Shown here: in pieces, positions 13,601 through 25,665 of the stretch
Layout of the letters: every line of letters begins with the position of its first letter
Numbering within the stretch: position 1 is the stretch's first letter
NCBI GenBank assembly: GCA_024138025.1
Contig: JAMXBD010002747.1
Coordinates: forward strand, 102,231-166,230
Length of the DNA: 64,000 nucleotides
Source of the DNA: Combretum micranthum
Taxonomy: Eukaryota > Streptophyta > Magnoliopsida > Myrtales > Combretaceae
Direction of reading: 5' to 3'
Translations under genes and position numbers: made by a program
The notes under the pieces: model-generated
Databases searched by the model: none
What the model saw: only the letters and a program-made list of their open reading frames with translations
What the model was told of the DNA's origin: nothing

Positions 13601-15196
13601 AAAACTAATATAATCACCATTATCTTTGATAGTAGTATTACTATTACTTTTATGAGTATCACTAATACTAAGATTAGTATATTATATAAATAAAATATAT
13701 GATTTTTGGTAACTAATTAAAATAGATTTAGTAATTGAATTAGGCGATTAGTTTCCAATTAACTCAGCTTAGATTAATTAGTAAGTAAGACCATAAAAAG
13801 AAAGGAGTACGTAATTTCTAAAATATGTCTAATTTAAATTAGTGTAAATAATAGTATAAGTTATACCAAAACTAATCCGGTGAATATGATATTTCAAATA
13901 TCTTATCTTCGGAACTAATAGAAGAATAGATTAGTAAAAATAAAATATCTGTTATTTCATTCCATAGGAATATAAAACCGTTTCTCGGACTACCAGTAGC
14001 TTATTACAGCAATATAGCGAGGACCACAGGTGAGGGACTTTGACCTTATCATATTGTTTGTGCTTGTAGTTAGTGACATTGATAATAACATATCAAACTG
14101 AATTACATGTGGGTTTGGGTAAATTGCATGCTGCTTGGTGTATGTATGATTGCTAAAACATCTTATTATAATTAACAATTTCTTTGTATGATGACAATTG
14201 TATGGAGCATGTTGATGTTTGTCTGTAATTGTATTATCGCCCTGAACCTGACTAAAAATTATTGGTACCATAAAATGAAATGGGCATGCATCGCATATAT
14301 TGCATATTTGCATCTCTAAAAGCGTAGTAGTCTATTACGTGTTGGCCATCCGGGACTTTGGTAAGGCTTGGTTGACCTAGGCTAGAGGCTATTAGATCAA
14401 CGCAAGGTTACCTTTGATCTGTTAGTACCATAAGAACTAAGTGGTAAATGAAGGACGCCGCTTATGGTATTATTGGATGACTAATGCTTAGGGAGTTGCT
14501 AAAGGTATGTACAAGGGATGGTTTGTTAAGCTATCATATTAAAAGGGATAACCCTAATACGAGAAATCGTAAGATTCCCTTGTATGCTTGGCTTCTTCTG
14601 GATAGACTATGTACTACTGGTTCCTTCAACCCTGATGAGAGGGGTAAATCTCCATCCTGCTTTGGACTCCGGATTCTCCAGGCTTGTATTTGTTCATATG
14701 CTTGATTGTGGCATTACATATGTTTGCTAAATAAACTTGATTTCCATTGTTTGATATGTGGTCTGGTCAGGTCATCTCACTGAGCGTGTGGTTTTGCTCA
14801 CCCTCCAACAGTCTTTGTGCAGGTATAACGTTAGCTGGGATTGGGTTAACATGAGTGAAGAGTGCTACATCAAAAGACCTTGCTGAAGATAGTTTCATAG
14901 ATTATTGGTCTCAAAGGACAATTTAGATAAATGGTATAATTGATTAAGATCTTGTATTTTATAGGTTTAATCTCAATTTCACTATTTGGTAGGGGATACG
15001 ATTCTCTGCGGTTCTGGCAAACTAAGGAAAATCGGAATCCTTAGTATTTATATAATATTGGTATGACTACATTACATGTAACAATTATAAAATAGAGTCT
15101 TGTAATATCTGACTGCAAGACGGTTCTCATATTACGGGTGCACACGTGGTATGAAGACTATAGGATGATACTACTAGGCCATTTTGGGGCGTGACA
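10665..15196 (+). repeat. 3' LTR, family A (4.5 kb)
   Basis: 4532 bp, nearly identical to 4400-8936. Most differences are one- to three-base indels, with fewer substitutions. It has the same TATA region (12008-12019), splice donor (12193/12194), ACGT palindromes and acceptor-like CAG (ending 14822) as the left LTR. Confidence 0.85.
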
Positions 15197-15285
15197 GAGT
15201 TTGGTATCAGAGCTTTAGGTTGTCAGAGATAGGAGTAACCTACCAAATGAGATTGGTAGAACCTGGGTAGATAAATCAAGTTTAT
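15197..15285 (+). other. Duplicated primer site and internal fragment after the 3' LTR
   Basis: Sequence matching 8937-9028 follows the right LTR, including a second TGGTATCAGAGC primer site at 15202-15213. An intact element should end at 15196 with a target duplication. The match ends at 15285, where the ~40-bp array resumes (GGGCTTTTTCACC). Confidence 0.85.
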
Positions 15286-16990
15286 GGGCTTTTTCACCAC
15301 AATAAGGAAAAATTCCTTGTTTCATGGGTCAGTTCACCACAATAGGATATTACACCACAATAAGGGATAATTTCTCGTTTTAAGGGTCATTTCACCAATG
15401 TAAGAGAGAATTCCTCAATTCAAGTTTCATTTCATCATAGTAGGGGGAATTCTTCATTACAGGGGGTCATTTGCCACGGTAGGGTGAATTCCTTATTCCA
15501 TTGGTCATTTCACCTCAATAGGGGAGATTTCTTGTCCTAGGGACCATTTCACCATAATAGAAGGAGATTCATTATTTCATAGGCAATTTCACTATAGAAG
15601 AAATTCTTTGTTCTTGAGGCCATCTTACCAAAGTAGTAGGTAATTCGTTGTTCTAGGGCCATTTTACTACTGTGTTGTTTCCTCGTTCTAGGAGCCTTTT
15701 CACCACAGCGGGAGTAATTCCTCGTTCCAAATGCAATTTTACCATAGTAGGAGGAAGTTCCTTGTTTCTATGGGTTATTTCAATACATTTAAAGTAAATT
15801 TCTCATTCTTTGGGTCATTTCATCATAGTCGAATAGGGGGGAGGAAGCAAGAATTATTCATTCCATGGGCTACTTTACCATAGTTTTGTTTTCTCATTCT
15901 GGCAGTATTTTTACCATGATAGGGGAATTTCTCATTCTATGGGTTATTTCACCATAGTAGGGTGGGGAAGGGGGTGCAATTCTTCGTTTCTAGGTCCATT
16001 TTTTCATAGTAAGAGATAATTCCTTATTCCAATGATAATTTTACCACATTAAGAGGTAATTCCTAGTTTTAAGAGTCATTTCCCATCAATGGGGGAAATC
16101 CTCATTCCAACAGCCATTCGCCCATTAATGCATTCCTCCTTTAAAGGTTATTTAAGACATAATAGTTTGGTTCCTTGTTTTATTAGTCATTTTAGCACAC
16201 AAAAGATTTAAATCTTCATTGTTGGCTGTTTTAAGACACCAGAATTGAATTCCTCTTTGTATGGCAAATTTCACCACAATTAGGCTCTATTCTTCATTGT
16301 CAAGACTATTTTACACAAGACACTTAAATTCATCATTCTATAGGTAATTTCAACACATGAGGGTTAAATTTATCATCATAAGTCCAATATCATTATAACA
16401 GGGCACAATTCCTCTAATGTAAGGCTTTATCACCAAACATATTATATTTTCATCATTTTACAAAATATGACTCATTGTAAAGATCATTTCACATAACAAG
16501 TCCCATTTCATCAATGTAAAGATTATTTCATCGTACAAACTCTATTTTCTACATGGGCTCAATTTAACGTTGAATGACACATTTTCTATGTAAGCTATAC
16601 CCACCACAATATTAGTCATTTCCTTGTCACAATTTGTTTTTCATTATTACAGGGCTTAATTTCTTCTCACAACCTTACTTCACCATAAAGATCTATTCTC
16701 ACTCACAATGTGCCTTAATTTTTTTGTGATGCTTATTTCACGATGTAGAACATTTTCATCATAACAAGGCTCAATTCCTCTGCCTAATATTGATATCACG
16801 AAACACTTATTATCACGATAGTGTGAAACTCCATCTCATGATGCTCATTTTCCTATAACATAGCTCGATTCCTTGTACTAAGAAACGCTTATCATATAAC
16901 CTCTCATTTTACCTACATACGGCTTAATTCCTTATCATATGGCTCCATTCACCTTTATAGGGCTCTATTTTTGCTACATTATTAACCATT
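15286..16990. repeat. Degenerate ~40-bp tandem array, right part
   Basis: Continuation of the array at 3452-4399, with cores near 15388, 15428 and 15467 showing a period of about 40 bp. Units grow more divergent to the right: after about 16150 only ATTTCACCAT and CTCATT words remain recognisable. Roughly 40 units. No coding frame. Confidence 0.8.
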
Positions 16991-17004
16991 TTCATCGTTG
17001 TATA

Positions 17005-17878
17005 TAGGGGTAGATACGGATTGGTTTGGTCCGATATTCACTAAAGCCAAGCCAAATTGTAATTAACGGTTTAGTTTTTTCTTCTTCCTAAAGTAAATCG
17101 TTAAATAACAGTTTGGCTCGAATTAGAAATTTTTCAAACCATCAAATAACAATTTGGTTTGGTTCAGATTATGAATTAAATCAAAATTCTAATGAAAAAC
17201 TTAGTTCTAAGATTTTACATCTATGCAACTATTGAAATCACACTATAAAGTTCATATTGTAAATCTCAATAAAATACTTTATAAATTCATTACATTTATA
17301 ATCTATAATCCCTTATAAAATCATTTGGTCACTAACATAGTACACTTATTGACTAATACATGGTAATATATAATTTATAATCTAAAAGATAATTCAATCA
17401 ACCATCTACTAACTAATTTGGCTAAACAAACATCTACCAATAAAAGTAATCTATTAATAAAATATACAATTAAAAATTAATATATAATAAGATATATAGC
17501 TAAATAACAAAATCCATACTCCACATAATTCAAACGATTAATAAAAAACAATATTAAGTTACCAATGAAGAAATATATCTTAAACACAAAAAACAATTAA
17601 AAAAAAGGAATATATTATTATTAACCGATATTCATCATATAATAAATATCATAATAAAATCATAAGAACAAACATAATTTATAATTACAAATAAAATATT
17701 TTTATGTTTATCTAAAATGATTTGGTCTGGTTTAACAAATAAGTTTGGTTTATCCCTTCAAACCAAACATAAATTTATAGATTAGTTCAGATTAAAAAAA
17801 TTTCTAAACCAAATTGTTTAAAAAAACCATATTTTTTGTTATGGATTGGTTTAGCTTAGCCAGTTTTTTGGCCCACCA
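17005..17878. mobile_element. hAT-like non-autonomous DNA element remnant
   Basis: The left end reads TAGGGGTAGATACGGATTGG and the right end GTTTTTTGGCCCACCA. These are like the TAGGGGTGGGC.../...GCCCACCCCTA ends of plant hAT-type elements. Subterminal words of the GGTTTGGTT type recur at both ends (17020, 17150, 17700, 17843), which is also typical. I saw no 8-bp target duplication and no transposase, and the right end abuts truncated Gypsy gag sequence. The interior is A/T-rich. Confidence 0.4.
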
Positions 17879-18469
17879 GAAACGAAAGAACTTGAAGGAA
17901 TATATTAAGTATCACCATGATCACGGGCATGATACGAAGAATTGCTAGTAACTTAAGAGTGCCATTGAAGATGCTATATCGCATAGTTGGCCCAAGCAAA
18001 ATCGACTACGACACCAAACCCGAGTTCTTGCTTATAAACACAGGACCAATGAACAACAAAAGGCTGCAAATACCCCAGACAACTCAGATCAACCTCGACT
18101 CAACTGAGAATACCACGATGAAATCAAAACATTATAAGAGGACCCTTGACCTTGACTAGGGTAAGGTCCTCATTAAGACCATATGGGTCTCGACAAGTGA
18201 TGAGCTTAGAACCCAAAAGGGCAAGGGTCAACACCACCATTTCCTTCACGGACACGGATTTTGAAGGAATTCAAACCCTACATCAAGATGCCCTAGCTAT
18301 CTTTGCTCGTATATCAAGCTGGAAAGTTAAGAGAGTGTTAATCAACACAGGTAATAGTGCTAACATCCTCTTCAACTAAGCTTGCGAATAGATGAAGCAC
18401 GAGATAAGGCCAAAATTAAAGCCCTACAATTATGAGCTATATGGATTTGATAATCAACTTGTTTGGCCA
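17879..18469 (+). pseudogene. Tat-lineage Ty3/Gypsy gag C-terminus and protease N-terminus (decayed)
   Basis: The + strand encodes, across frames, a Tyr-His-His-Asp-His-Gly-His-Asp segment like the gag zinc-knuckle region of plant Tat elements. A retropepsin region follows, whose catalytic triad reads Asn-Thr-Gly (codons at 18344-18352) where active enzymes have Asp-Thr/Ser-Gly; then comes Asn-Ser-Ala-Asn-Ile-Leu-Phe. Several stops and frameshifts are present. The frame runs into the family-B LTR at 18470 after Val-Trp-Pro and resumes at 37687. The 5' LTR and most of gag are missing at the left, where the hAT-like element lies. Confidence 0.75.
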
Positions 18470-20857
18470 TGTCATGCCCCAACAGGTATTCTAAACGTGA
18501 CAACCCATTGTACACAATATTAAAACTTGAGAATGACTACCTTAGTCACTTAGAAGCTTTTATATTGGTACAAGGTGTAAGTTTACAATAAAGATATACC
18601 GATGGAGTTATGCATTTTAAGGTAGTAGCAATGGAACATGCAAGACAATACTATTATATTTCATCACAACATAAAGTCTTGCAACTTCTATAGGGCATTC
18701 CTCTGGTAAATCTCCAAAACCATAATATTAGCATAACATTGCTTAAACAAATAACTGTAACCTGAAAGATTTTAAAGGAAATCTATCTAAAGTTTTCGAA
18801 TAGATTTCTCCCAAAAGCATAGGTTCTACCCCGGCAAAAAGTGATCTCGAGTCAAAAATGGTTAACTTGTGATATCAAAATTCTGTTGGAGGGTAAGCAC
18901 TACTAGCCTAGTGAGATAATTCTTTACACAAATATACCCATAACAATTCAATCAAACAAGTACATTAGCAATCATATGAGATGCAACAACCATATGATCA
19001 AACAAATACATACGTCTATTCGAATTCGTATTTAGAATGGATTTATGCCCTCCATATAAGGGGTTAAGGAATGCTTTGAATAGCTCCAACGACAAATGGG
19101 TACAATAACCTTTGCATATGCATCTTGGGGTTCCAATCAATCGTATTACTAGTCCTTGGGTTTTCCTTACCCAAAAGATCGATCCGGCTCTGCTACACCA
19201 TGAGGTCGTATTCCCCAAATGCCCTAATTCCTCAAGATATAGCTAGGTAGCTTACCTTTCCGGTCCCACACGAGGAGAGTGTAGCAAATGCAAATATAAT
19301 TCTCTGTGATATGCATGATCAATTTAATTATAAGGGATTTCAATTCATAATTAATCTCACTTAAGATGATCAATAAATATTTACACACTAAGCATAATAC
19401 ATAGAGACAATTTACATTAATCAAACAATCGAGTTCCTATATACTTATCATTCATTGATCACACATAACGAATCACATATATAATTCCCATGACAACCCA
19501 CATGCATATCAATTTTTATCTTTTCTTAATATCTAGTGCTCTAATTTACAAACACATGCGCAAATACATAAAACATAAAGGAAAACTCACTTGATCATGG
19601 TAATTGTATCAATCAAAGTAATCCTCAAGAAAGAGAAAGTCTTAGTCTTCATTACCTAAATAAAAGAAATCCAAAATGAGTATTTCATGAAAGTTTTACT
19701 TAAACTATCTAATTCTATTTTATCAATTTCATCAAAATTCGGATTAAGAGAGATTCTAACTTAAAATGGTCATAACTTGCTCATTCTAACTCAAAATTTC
19801 ACATATTAGATGTCGTCTTCTATCTACTCGAAAAGATCTATCTATTTCTAAGGTTATTTTTAATATTTAAAGCTGTTTGGGTTTTAAAATGGGTCGGTAT
19901 AGAATCGACACGAAATTTCTTAGCCCTTAAATTGTAATTTTTCCAAATTTTACTTCATCCAAAAACCTATGTTACAAACACAGATATTTATATATTTGAA
20001 AAATCCTTTAATATAGATATATAATCATATTATATGCATGATTCTAGTGATGTTGTCTCAACAATAATTTTTCATAGAACAATTTACTCTAGAGTGTTGA
20101 AAAATGAAGTTCACAAGATTTTCTTTTAGTTGTTGGAAGAAAAATCAAAATTTTGAGTTTGTTACCAATGAATGCCTACTCATTTAAATCACTATTTTTA
20201 TATTTCCTTGAATTTATAAAGTTAGATTTATTTCTTAAATACTTGATTCCTTAAGTTGTCTACAAATTTTTATTCCTTAAGTGGATGTTTTACTAATGAT
20301 TTGAATTAAATCTTGACTAGAAAAACTTGCTTTGTTCTTAGTACTTTTTAAGGTGTTGATATAGACCTTATAAATAAGTTTTAAGAAAAATTGTATAGCA
20401 AAGAATTATCAACATTAAAAATTTATAATAAAACTTTTTAATAGTTTGAAAAGATTATAATTGAAGCATTTTCCTAAGTTTTAGTAGAAATCTCTCCTAA
20501 GTGTTAAAAATCAATTTTCTTTAGAGTTTAGTTTTATTTTATATGAAAGAAATAACTCATTTTGATTTGAAAATTCTCATTAAAAACAACAATCATTCTA
20601 TAATTATGAATATGAACTTATAGTTATGTTATGAGATGAAAATAAATCCATGTAGAACATAAAGGAGATAGAAAATTAGATAAGCATGTAAGAATAAAAT
20701 ATGGAAGTTTTAGCTTGGTATCAAGGCTTCTTGAAACTTAGAAATGGATAAGTTCCATAAAAAGAAAAGAAAAACATAAGAAAAACTTAAAGAAAAGAAA
20801 ATGTGGAAGTCTTAGATTTTTATTTAAGTCTTCCCGGGACTTAGAAATAAACAACTC

Positions 20858-22394
20858 TGTTGGAATCTCTCATAATATTTTGATGATAACAAAAAAGAGT
20901 ACAAAGTCTTTTTAACAAATAAATACAGTATAGCAATCAAAACCAAAACCAAAACCAAAATCAAAATATTTCATGATTGAACTAATCATCAGATTTTTTA
21001 GAAATTGTTTCAGAAGGTAGTTCAGAGTCATTTTCAGAAGGTATTTCAGATTCATTTTCAGAAGGAAGATCAGAAACTAAATCTGTTCCAGAACAGAAGA
21101 TGCACAGAATGTTGCGAATTTATTTATACCTATCATCTGAAGGCCTGACTCCACGAAATGAATATATTTGGGTAGTATATTCATTTTGTTCCACTAAAGT
21201 TGGATAAAATATCCAAGGGGATTTATTTCATCAATTTTATTATAAGTTACGTCTATTTATTTTCTTGAGGAAGAAGATCGTCAGATTTTTATGTTTCACG
21301 TGGTCAGCAAATTCCTAAAGATAAGGGATATACTTTACCAAGTTCATGTTGGTTCAAATTTTCGAAACGAAGATCTTTTAAAGCTTATCTTCAAGGATAA
21401 AGGATATCACTATTTTTATGGGATAGTTTGTTGAAGTATTTATCCAAATTGTTATGGATAAACATATCAAGATATATGAGACATTATCAGATGACAGCAT
21501 CAACGAAATTTGGATAAAGCTAAGAAGATTATTCGGGATTGATCATACACGTAACAGACACTTCAAAGGAGGGAATTTGCCAAGTCAAATATTTTCAATT
21601 TGAGAAGAATTCGAATTGTTTTGAACGACTTCTTTGCTAGCCGTTGAGATAAAACAATATATATAGAGGAAGCACAACAACAAGGAAGATATGATGAGAA
21701 GAACGAATCTTGCTCTAACTCTCTGTTGAAAGAAAAAGTCTTCGAGTGCATTTCTCTCAAAAGTCCTTGCGTTACAAAGTGTTCACAATATTTTTGTTCG
21801 AAAGATAGGATATTTATTGTATTTCCTTGATTGAGTATCATTCAATTTTTTTTAGTGAGGTTGAGTGTTGCAAGTTATCTGTTAGACCAATTGTGAGTTA
21901 TAGGATAACCGTGAGAATTGGGACAGAGTTTTGTAGCCAAGAGGATTGGCAAGACAAGCTTGTAACTTTTGATTTTGGATATAGTGGAACAAACCGGTGT
22001 GGAATACCGGGTCCCCAACGTGGAGTTGGAAGAGAGGACTGACGCTCGAGGCGGAACCTCTATAAATCGATTTGCATTTTTCTCTACCCTACTCTTTTTA
22101 TTTTCGTGCAATTTATATTGAAGTATTTGATAAACTGTCACGTTTCAGAACCTGTTTCAGAGAGTACTTCAGAGAGTTGTCTGTATTCCGCATAAAATTA
22201 AATTTGATCTGTTTTGAATTAAAATAGATATACAAGTGTGATTATCAGCTGTGATTAGTTTCTAAACAGCAAGTTTAATTAATTCTAAGTTTAATAAAGT
22301 AATCAAAAGGAAGTGAATTGAAAATTTCGAAAAGAATTTATTTTTGTGAAAAAGCAATTCACCCCCCCTCTTGCTTACATTATTGGGACCAACA
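20858..22394 (+). repeat. 5' LTR of the Copia element
   Basis: 1537 bp, TG...CA. It contains a TTCAGAAGG-type word repeated three times near 21008-21066 and a TATA box at 21658-21667. It matches 30099-31634 apart from a few single-base changes, small indels and a 3-bp gap in the right copy near 30273. Confidence 0.93.
21658..21667 (+). promoter_or_regulatory. TATA box of the Copia 5' LTR
   Basis: TATATATAGA followed by an A/C-rich stretch (GGAAGCACAACAACAAGG), a normal core-promoter layout. The 3' LTR has the same box at 30900-30909. The transcription start is inferred to lie about 30 bp downstream. Confidence 0.6.
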
Positions 22395-22396
22395 AT

Positions 22397-22410
22397 TGGT
22401 ATCAGAGCTT
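22397..22410 (+). other. Primer-binding site, Copia element
   Basis: TGGTATCAGAGCTT, two bases after the LTR end at 22394, is complementary to the 3' end of initiator Met tRNA. Confidence 0.9.
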
Positions 22411-22441
22411 GCCTCAATTATTATTGAGTGATCCAAGTATC

Positions 22442-24334
22442 ATGGCTGAAACAAATATTGCAGTGAATAGAGCACCTTATTTTAATGGTTCTAATTATCC
22501 TTATTGGAAAATGCGTATGGAGACTTACATCAAGGCTAATGATTTTGACTCATGGCAGGTGATTACAGTTGGAGACTATCAAGTGAACGTGACTGCTGAA
22601 GCACAATTAACTCAAGATCAAAGAGAGCAATAGAGAAGAACAACAAGGCTAAGAACCTTCTTCTAACTACTATCTCACCATCTGAATTCTATTTAATTTC
22701 ATCTTGCATTACTGCTAAGCAAGTATGGGATACACTTAGTGAGACCTATGAAGGAACGAGAACAATTAAAGATACTAAAATCAATGCTCTCTTGCAAAGA
22801 TATGAATTGTTCAAATTCAAACCTGAAGAGAAAATTAAAGATGCTTTTGATAGATTTGTTTCTATAACTAACGAGTTAGCTTCTCTTGGAAAGAAGATAG
22901 AGGAAGCTGATCTTGTCAGGAAAATACTAAGGATCTTACCTATAGCTTGGGATGCAAAGAAAACGGCCATTGAAGAAGCAAATGATCTCAGCGCTTTAAC
23001 CTTAAGTCAACTCAAGGAGAAACTGATGGCGTATCAATCTCACATAGATGCTACTGAAGAAGCAGAAGGAAGCAAGAAAGCCATTGCTTTTAAAGCAAAG
23101 GAAGTTCATGCGGATGCATCAGATTCAGAGACCAGTAGCAATGATAGTGATGACATCAACTTGTTGGCTAAAAGAATTGGCAAAATTCTGAGAAGAAAGC
23201 AAGGTAAGAAATTTACTAAAAAATTCGAAACTAAGAGATATGATGCAGGTAAATTCTTCAAGGACAAAGACAAGAAAAAGGAGATGAAAGAAGAGAAGAA
23301 ACAAGAAATTATTTGTTATGAATGCAAGAAGCCTGGTCACATTAAATACGAGTGTCCATCACTGATTAAGAAAATTGAGAAGTTCAAAAAGAGAAACAAA
23401 GCCTTGATGGCGACGTGGAGTGACCTTGACGAATCAGAGACAGATTCAGAGGATAACTCAGAGGATGAAAAGGATGATTCAAACATATGCTTAATGGCAC
23501 AATCTGAGGTAAATTCAGAACTTGATTATGTTTCTGATGAGGATGTAATGATTGAAATGCAAAACTTATTGAAATCATTGAAAAAGGCACATGTTAAAAT
23601 AAATAAACTTGATTCTGAAGTTAAATCTCTCAAAAATGAAAAGGAAGTTGTTATTCAAACAAATAGGTTACTTATGGATGAAAACGACATATTGAAACAT
23701 GATAATGAAAAATTACATGTGAAAGTGAATAAATTCATGAGAGAGAATAGTATACTAAAAGAAGAGACTAAAGAACTTAACAGAAGAATAGGAGACTTAT
23801 CTCAATCACTAAAGAATACGTTCAGTAAGTTCAATGAGAGTGACAAAAAGTTAAATATGTTGATTTCCTCTCAAAGAACTGATAAAAAAAATATGGCTTA
23901 GGATTTGAACAAGGTAGCAGTAGTAAGAATGTTCAAAAAACTGTATTTGTTAAAGGAAAAGAATCCTTATTTAAGGAAACATCTACAGTTAACAACACTG
24001 TAACAAAGAAAAAATCTGACAGTCCAGTCAGAGGGTATTTCAAGGGTATATCAGAAGGTACCCAGATCAGAACAGAAACTTTACAAGAAGAGGGCAAGTG
24101 AAGGAACAGGTAAGAGGATATTCTAGAAAATATCCACATCAGTTCCAGAACAGGAACAATAGATATGGGAATAGTTATTCTTATGCTTGTTATTTTTGTA
24201 ATAAAATTGGCCATATTGAGAAGTTTTGTTTCTACAAGAAAAACAAGCTCATGAAACAACAAGTTGATAACTTTGAAAAGAAGAGCTTGAATTTCAAAGG
24301 ACCCAAACTTGTTTGGGTTCCTAAGAAGGTTTAA
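22442..24334 (+). CDS. gag: Copia gag (capsid/nucleocapsid), frameshifted
   Basis: The start ATG lies 31 bases after the primer site. The N-terminus (Ala-Pro-Tyr-Phe-Asn-Gly-Ser-Asn-Tyr-Pro-Tyr-Trp) is the usual start of Copia gag. The frame stops at 22633, continues in another frame to 23901, then in a third to 24334. Two CX2CX4HX4C zinc knuckles are visible, at 23314-23355 and 24188-24229. An acidic Ser/Asp/Glu segment (about 23110-23160 and 23430-23500) and a Lys/Glu-rich coiled-coil stretch (about 23540-23830) lie around and between them. The breaks at about 22630 and 23895 look like one-base losses in homopolymer runs, so they may be sequence error. Gag packages element RNA into cytoplasmic particles. 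Confidence 0.85.
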
Positions 24335-24348
24335 CCCTTTGTTGATAC

Positions 24349-25665
24349 ATGTAGGAACAAGAAGCAAAGCTTAAAGGAAAATGGTATCTCGACAGTGGGT
24401 GTTCGGGACATATGACTGGAGATGCTTCTTTGTTCACAAGTATTAATTGGAAAGAAAGAGGATATGTTAAGTTTGGTGACAATAGTAAAGGTAAAATAGT
24501 GGCAACAGGTACTATTGGTCTATCTCCTCATACAATTGAAAATGTTTCTCTTGTTGTTGGATTAAAACATAATTTATTAAGTATAAGTCAATTATGTGAC
24601 AAGGGTTACAAAATGATTTTCGAACATGATAAATGTTATGCTTATGACAAGAATGGAACAAAACTATTTGAAGGATATAGAAACAAGAATGTTTATTTAG
24701 TCAAACCTTCAAATGTAACTTTCGAAAAATGTTTCTTTGCTATGTCTGAAAATATAAAAATATGGCATAGAAGACTTGGTCATGTTAATTTCAATCAACT
24801 CGAAAAACTATCCAAGAAGAAAATTATTTTTGGCTTACCAAGAATAAATATAAAACAAGACATTAAATGTGAAACATGTATGAAAAATAAAATGGTTTCG
24901 TCACCTCATAAAAGCAAGAATGTAATCTCTACTAAAAGACCATTGGAATTGTTGCATTTAGATTTATTTGGTCCAACAAGAACTTTAAGTCTTGGTGGAT
25001 GTCGTTTTGGTCTTGTAATTGTTGATGATTATTCTAGATATACATGGGTGTTTTTCTTAAAACAGAAGAATAACACATTTGAAGTATTTGAAAGATTTGC
25101 TAAGCAAATTCAAAATGAAAAAGGAATGTCCATAATAAGTTTAAGAACCGATCATGGAAGAGAGTTTGACAATGCTTTATTCATAAATTTTTGCGATGAA
25201 AATGGTATAGCTCATAATTTTTCCGCTCCTTATACTCCTCAACAAAACGGGGTTGTAGAAAGGAAGAATAGAACTCTTCAAGAAATGACAAGAACTTTGT
25301 TAAATGAAAACAAAGTAGCTGAGTTTTTATGGGCAGAGGCTGTATCAACAGCATGTTACATAATAAATAGAGTGTATCTAAGACCATTAACTTCAAAAAC
25401 ATCATATGAGTTGTTTAAAGGAAGAAAACCTACTGTATCTTATTTTCATGCTTTTGGATCTAAGTGTTATGTGTTGAAAAACAATCTAAATATGGGAAAA
25501 TTTGATGAAAGATCCGAAGAATGTTTATTTGTAGGATATTCCTTGAACAGTAGAGCTTATCGTGTTTTTAACTTAAAAACAAGAATAATCGAAGAAACTA
25601 TAAATGTAAAATTTATTGAGAAAATTGAGATGATGATTTTGATGATGAAGAGAGTGAAGAATTAG
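24349..25665 (+). CDS. pol: Copia pol, protease and integrase
   Basis: An aspartic protease motif Asp-Ser-Gly is encoded at 24391-24399 within [10 protein letters not shown]. Integrase follows: an HHCC zinc domain (about 24763-24890), then the catalytic triad Asp (24961), Asp (25150) and Glu (25258). The last two are separated by 35 residues, the D,D35E spacing. The usual Pro-Gln-Gln-Asn-Gly-Val-Val-Glu-Arg segment surrounds the Glu. The frame ends at 25665 through a shift; the next part of pol continues in another frame. Protease matures gag-pol and integrase inserts the cDNA. Confidence 0.9.

Larger units (their letters stand above)
4400..15285 (+). mobile_element. Coding-free giant-LTR (LARD-like) retroelement, family A
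   Basis: Two direct repeats of about 4.5 kb (4400-8936 and 10665-15196) begin TGTAATCCCCC and end GGGGCGTGACA. They enclose only about 1.7 kb with a Met-tRNA primer site at the left and a polypurine tract at the right. The internal part has no gag, protease, RT or integrase motif, so the element is non-autonomous and fits the LARD class. The LTR ends and polypurine tract resemble those of plant Ty3/Gypsy chromoviruses of the Tekay/Del type. The right copy does not stop at its LTR end: it continues 89 bp through a second primer site into internal sequence before the ~40-bp array resumes. Confidence 0.85.

Noticed and set aside
22746..22970. Minus-strand frames over the Copia gag and pol
   Set aside because: Shadows of strong + strand coding with recognised domains.
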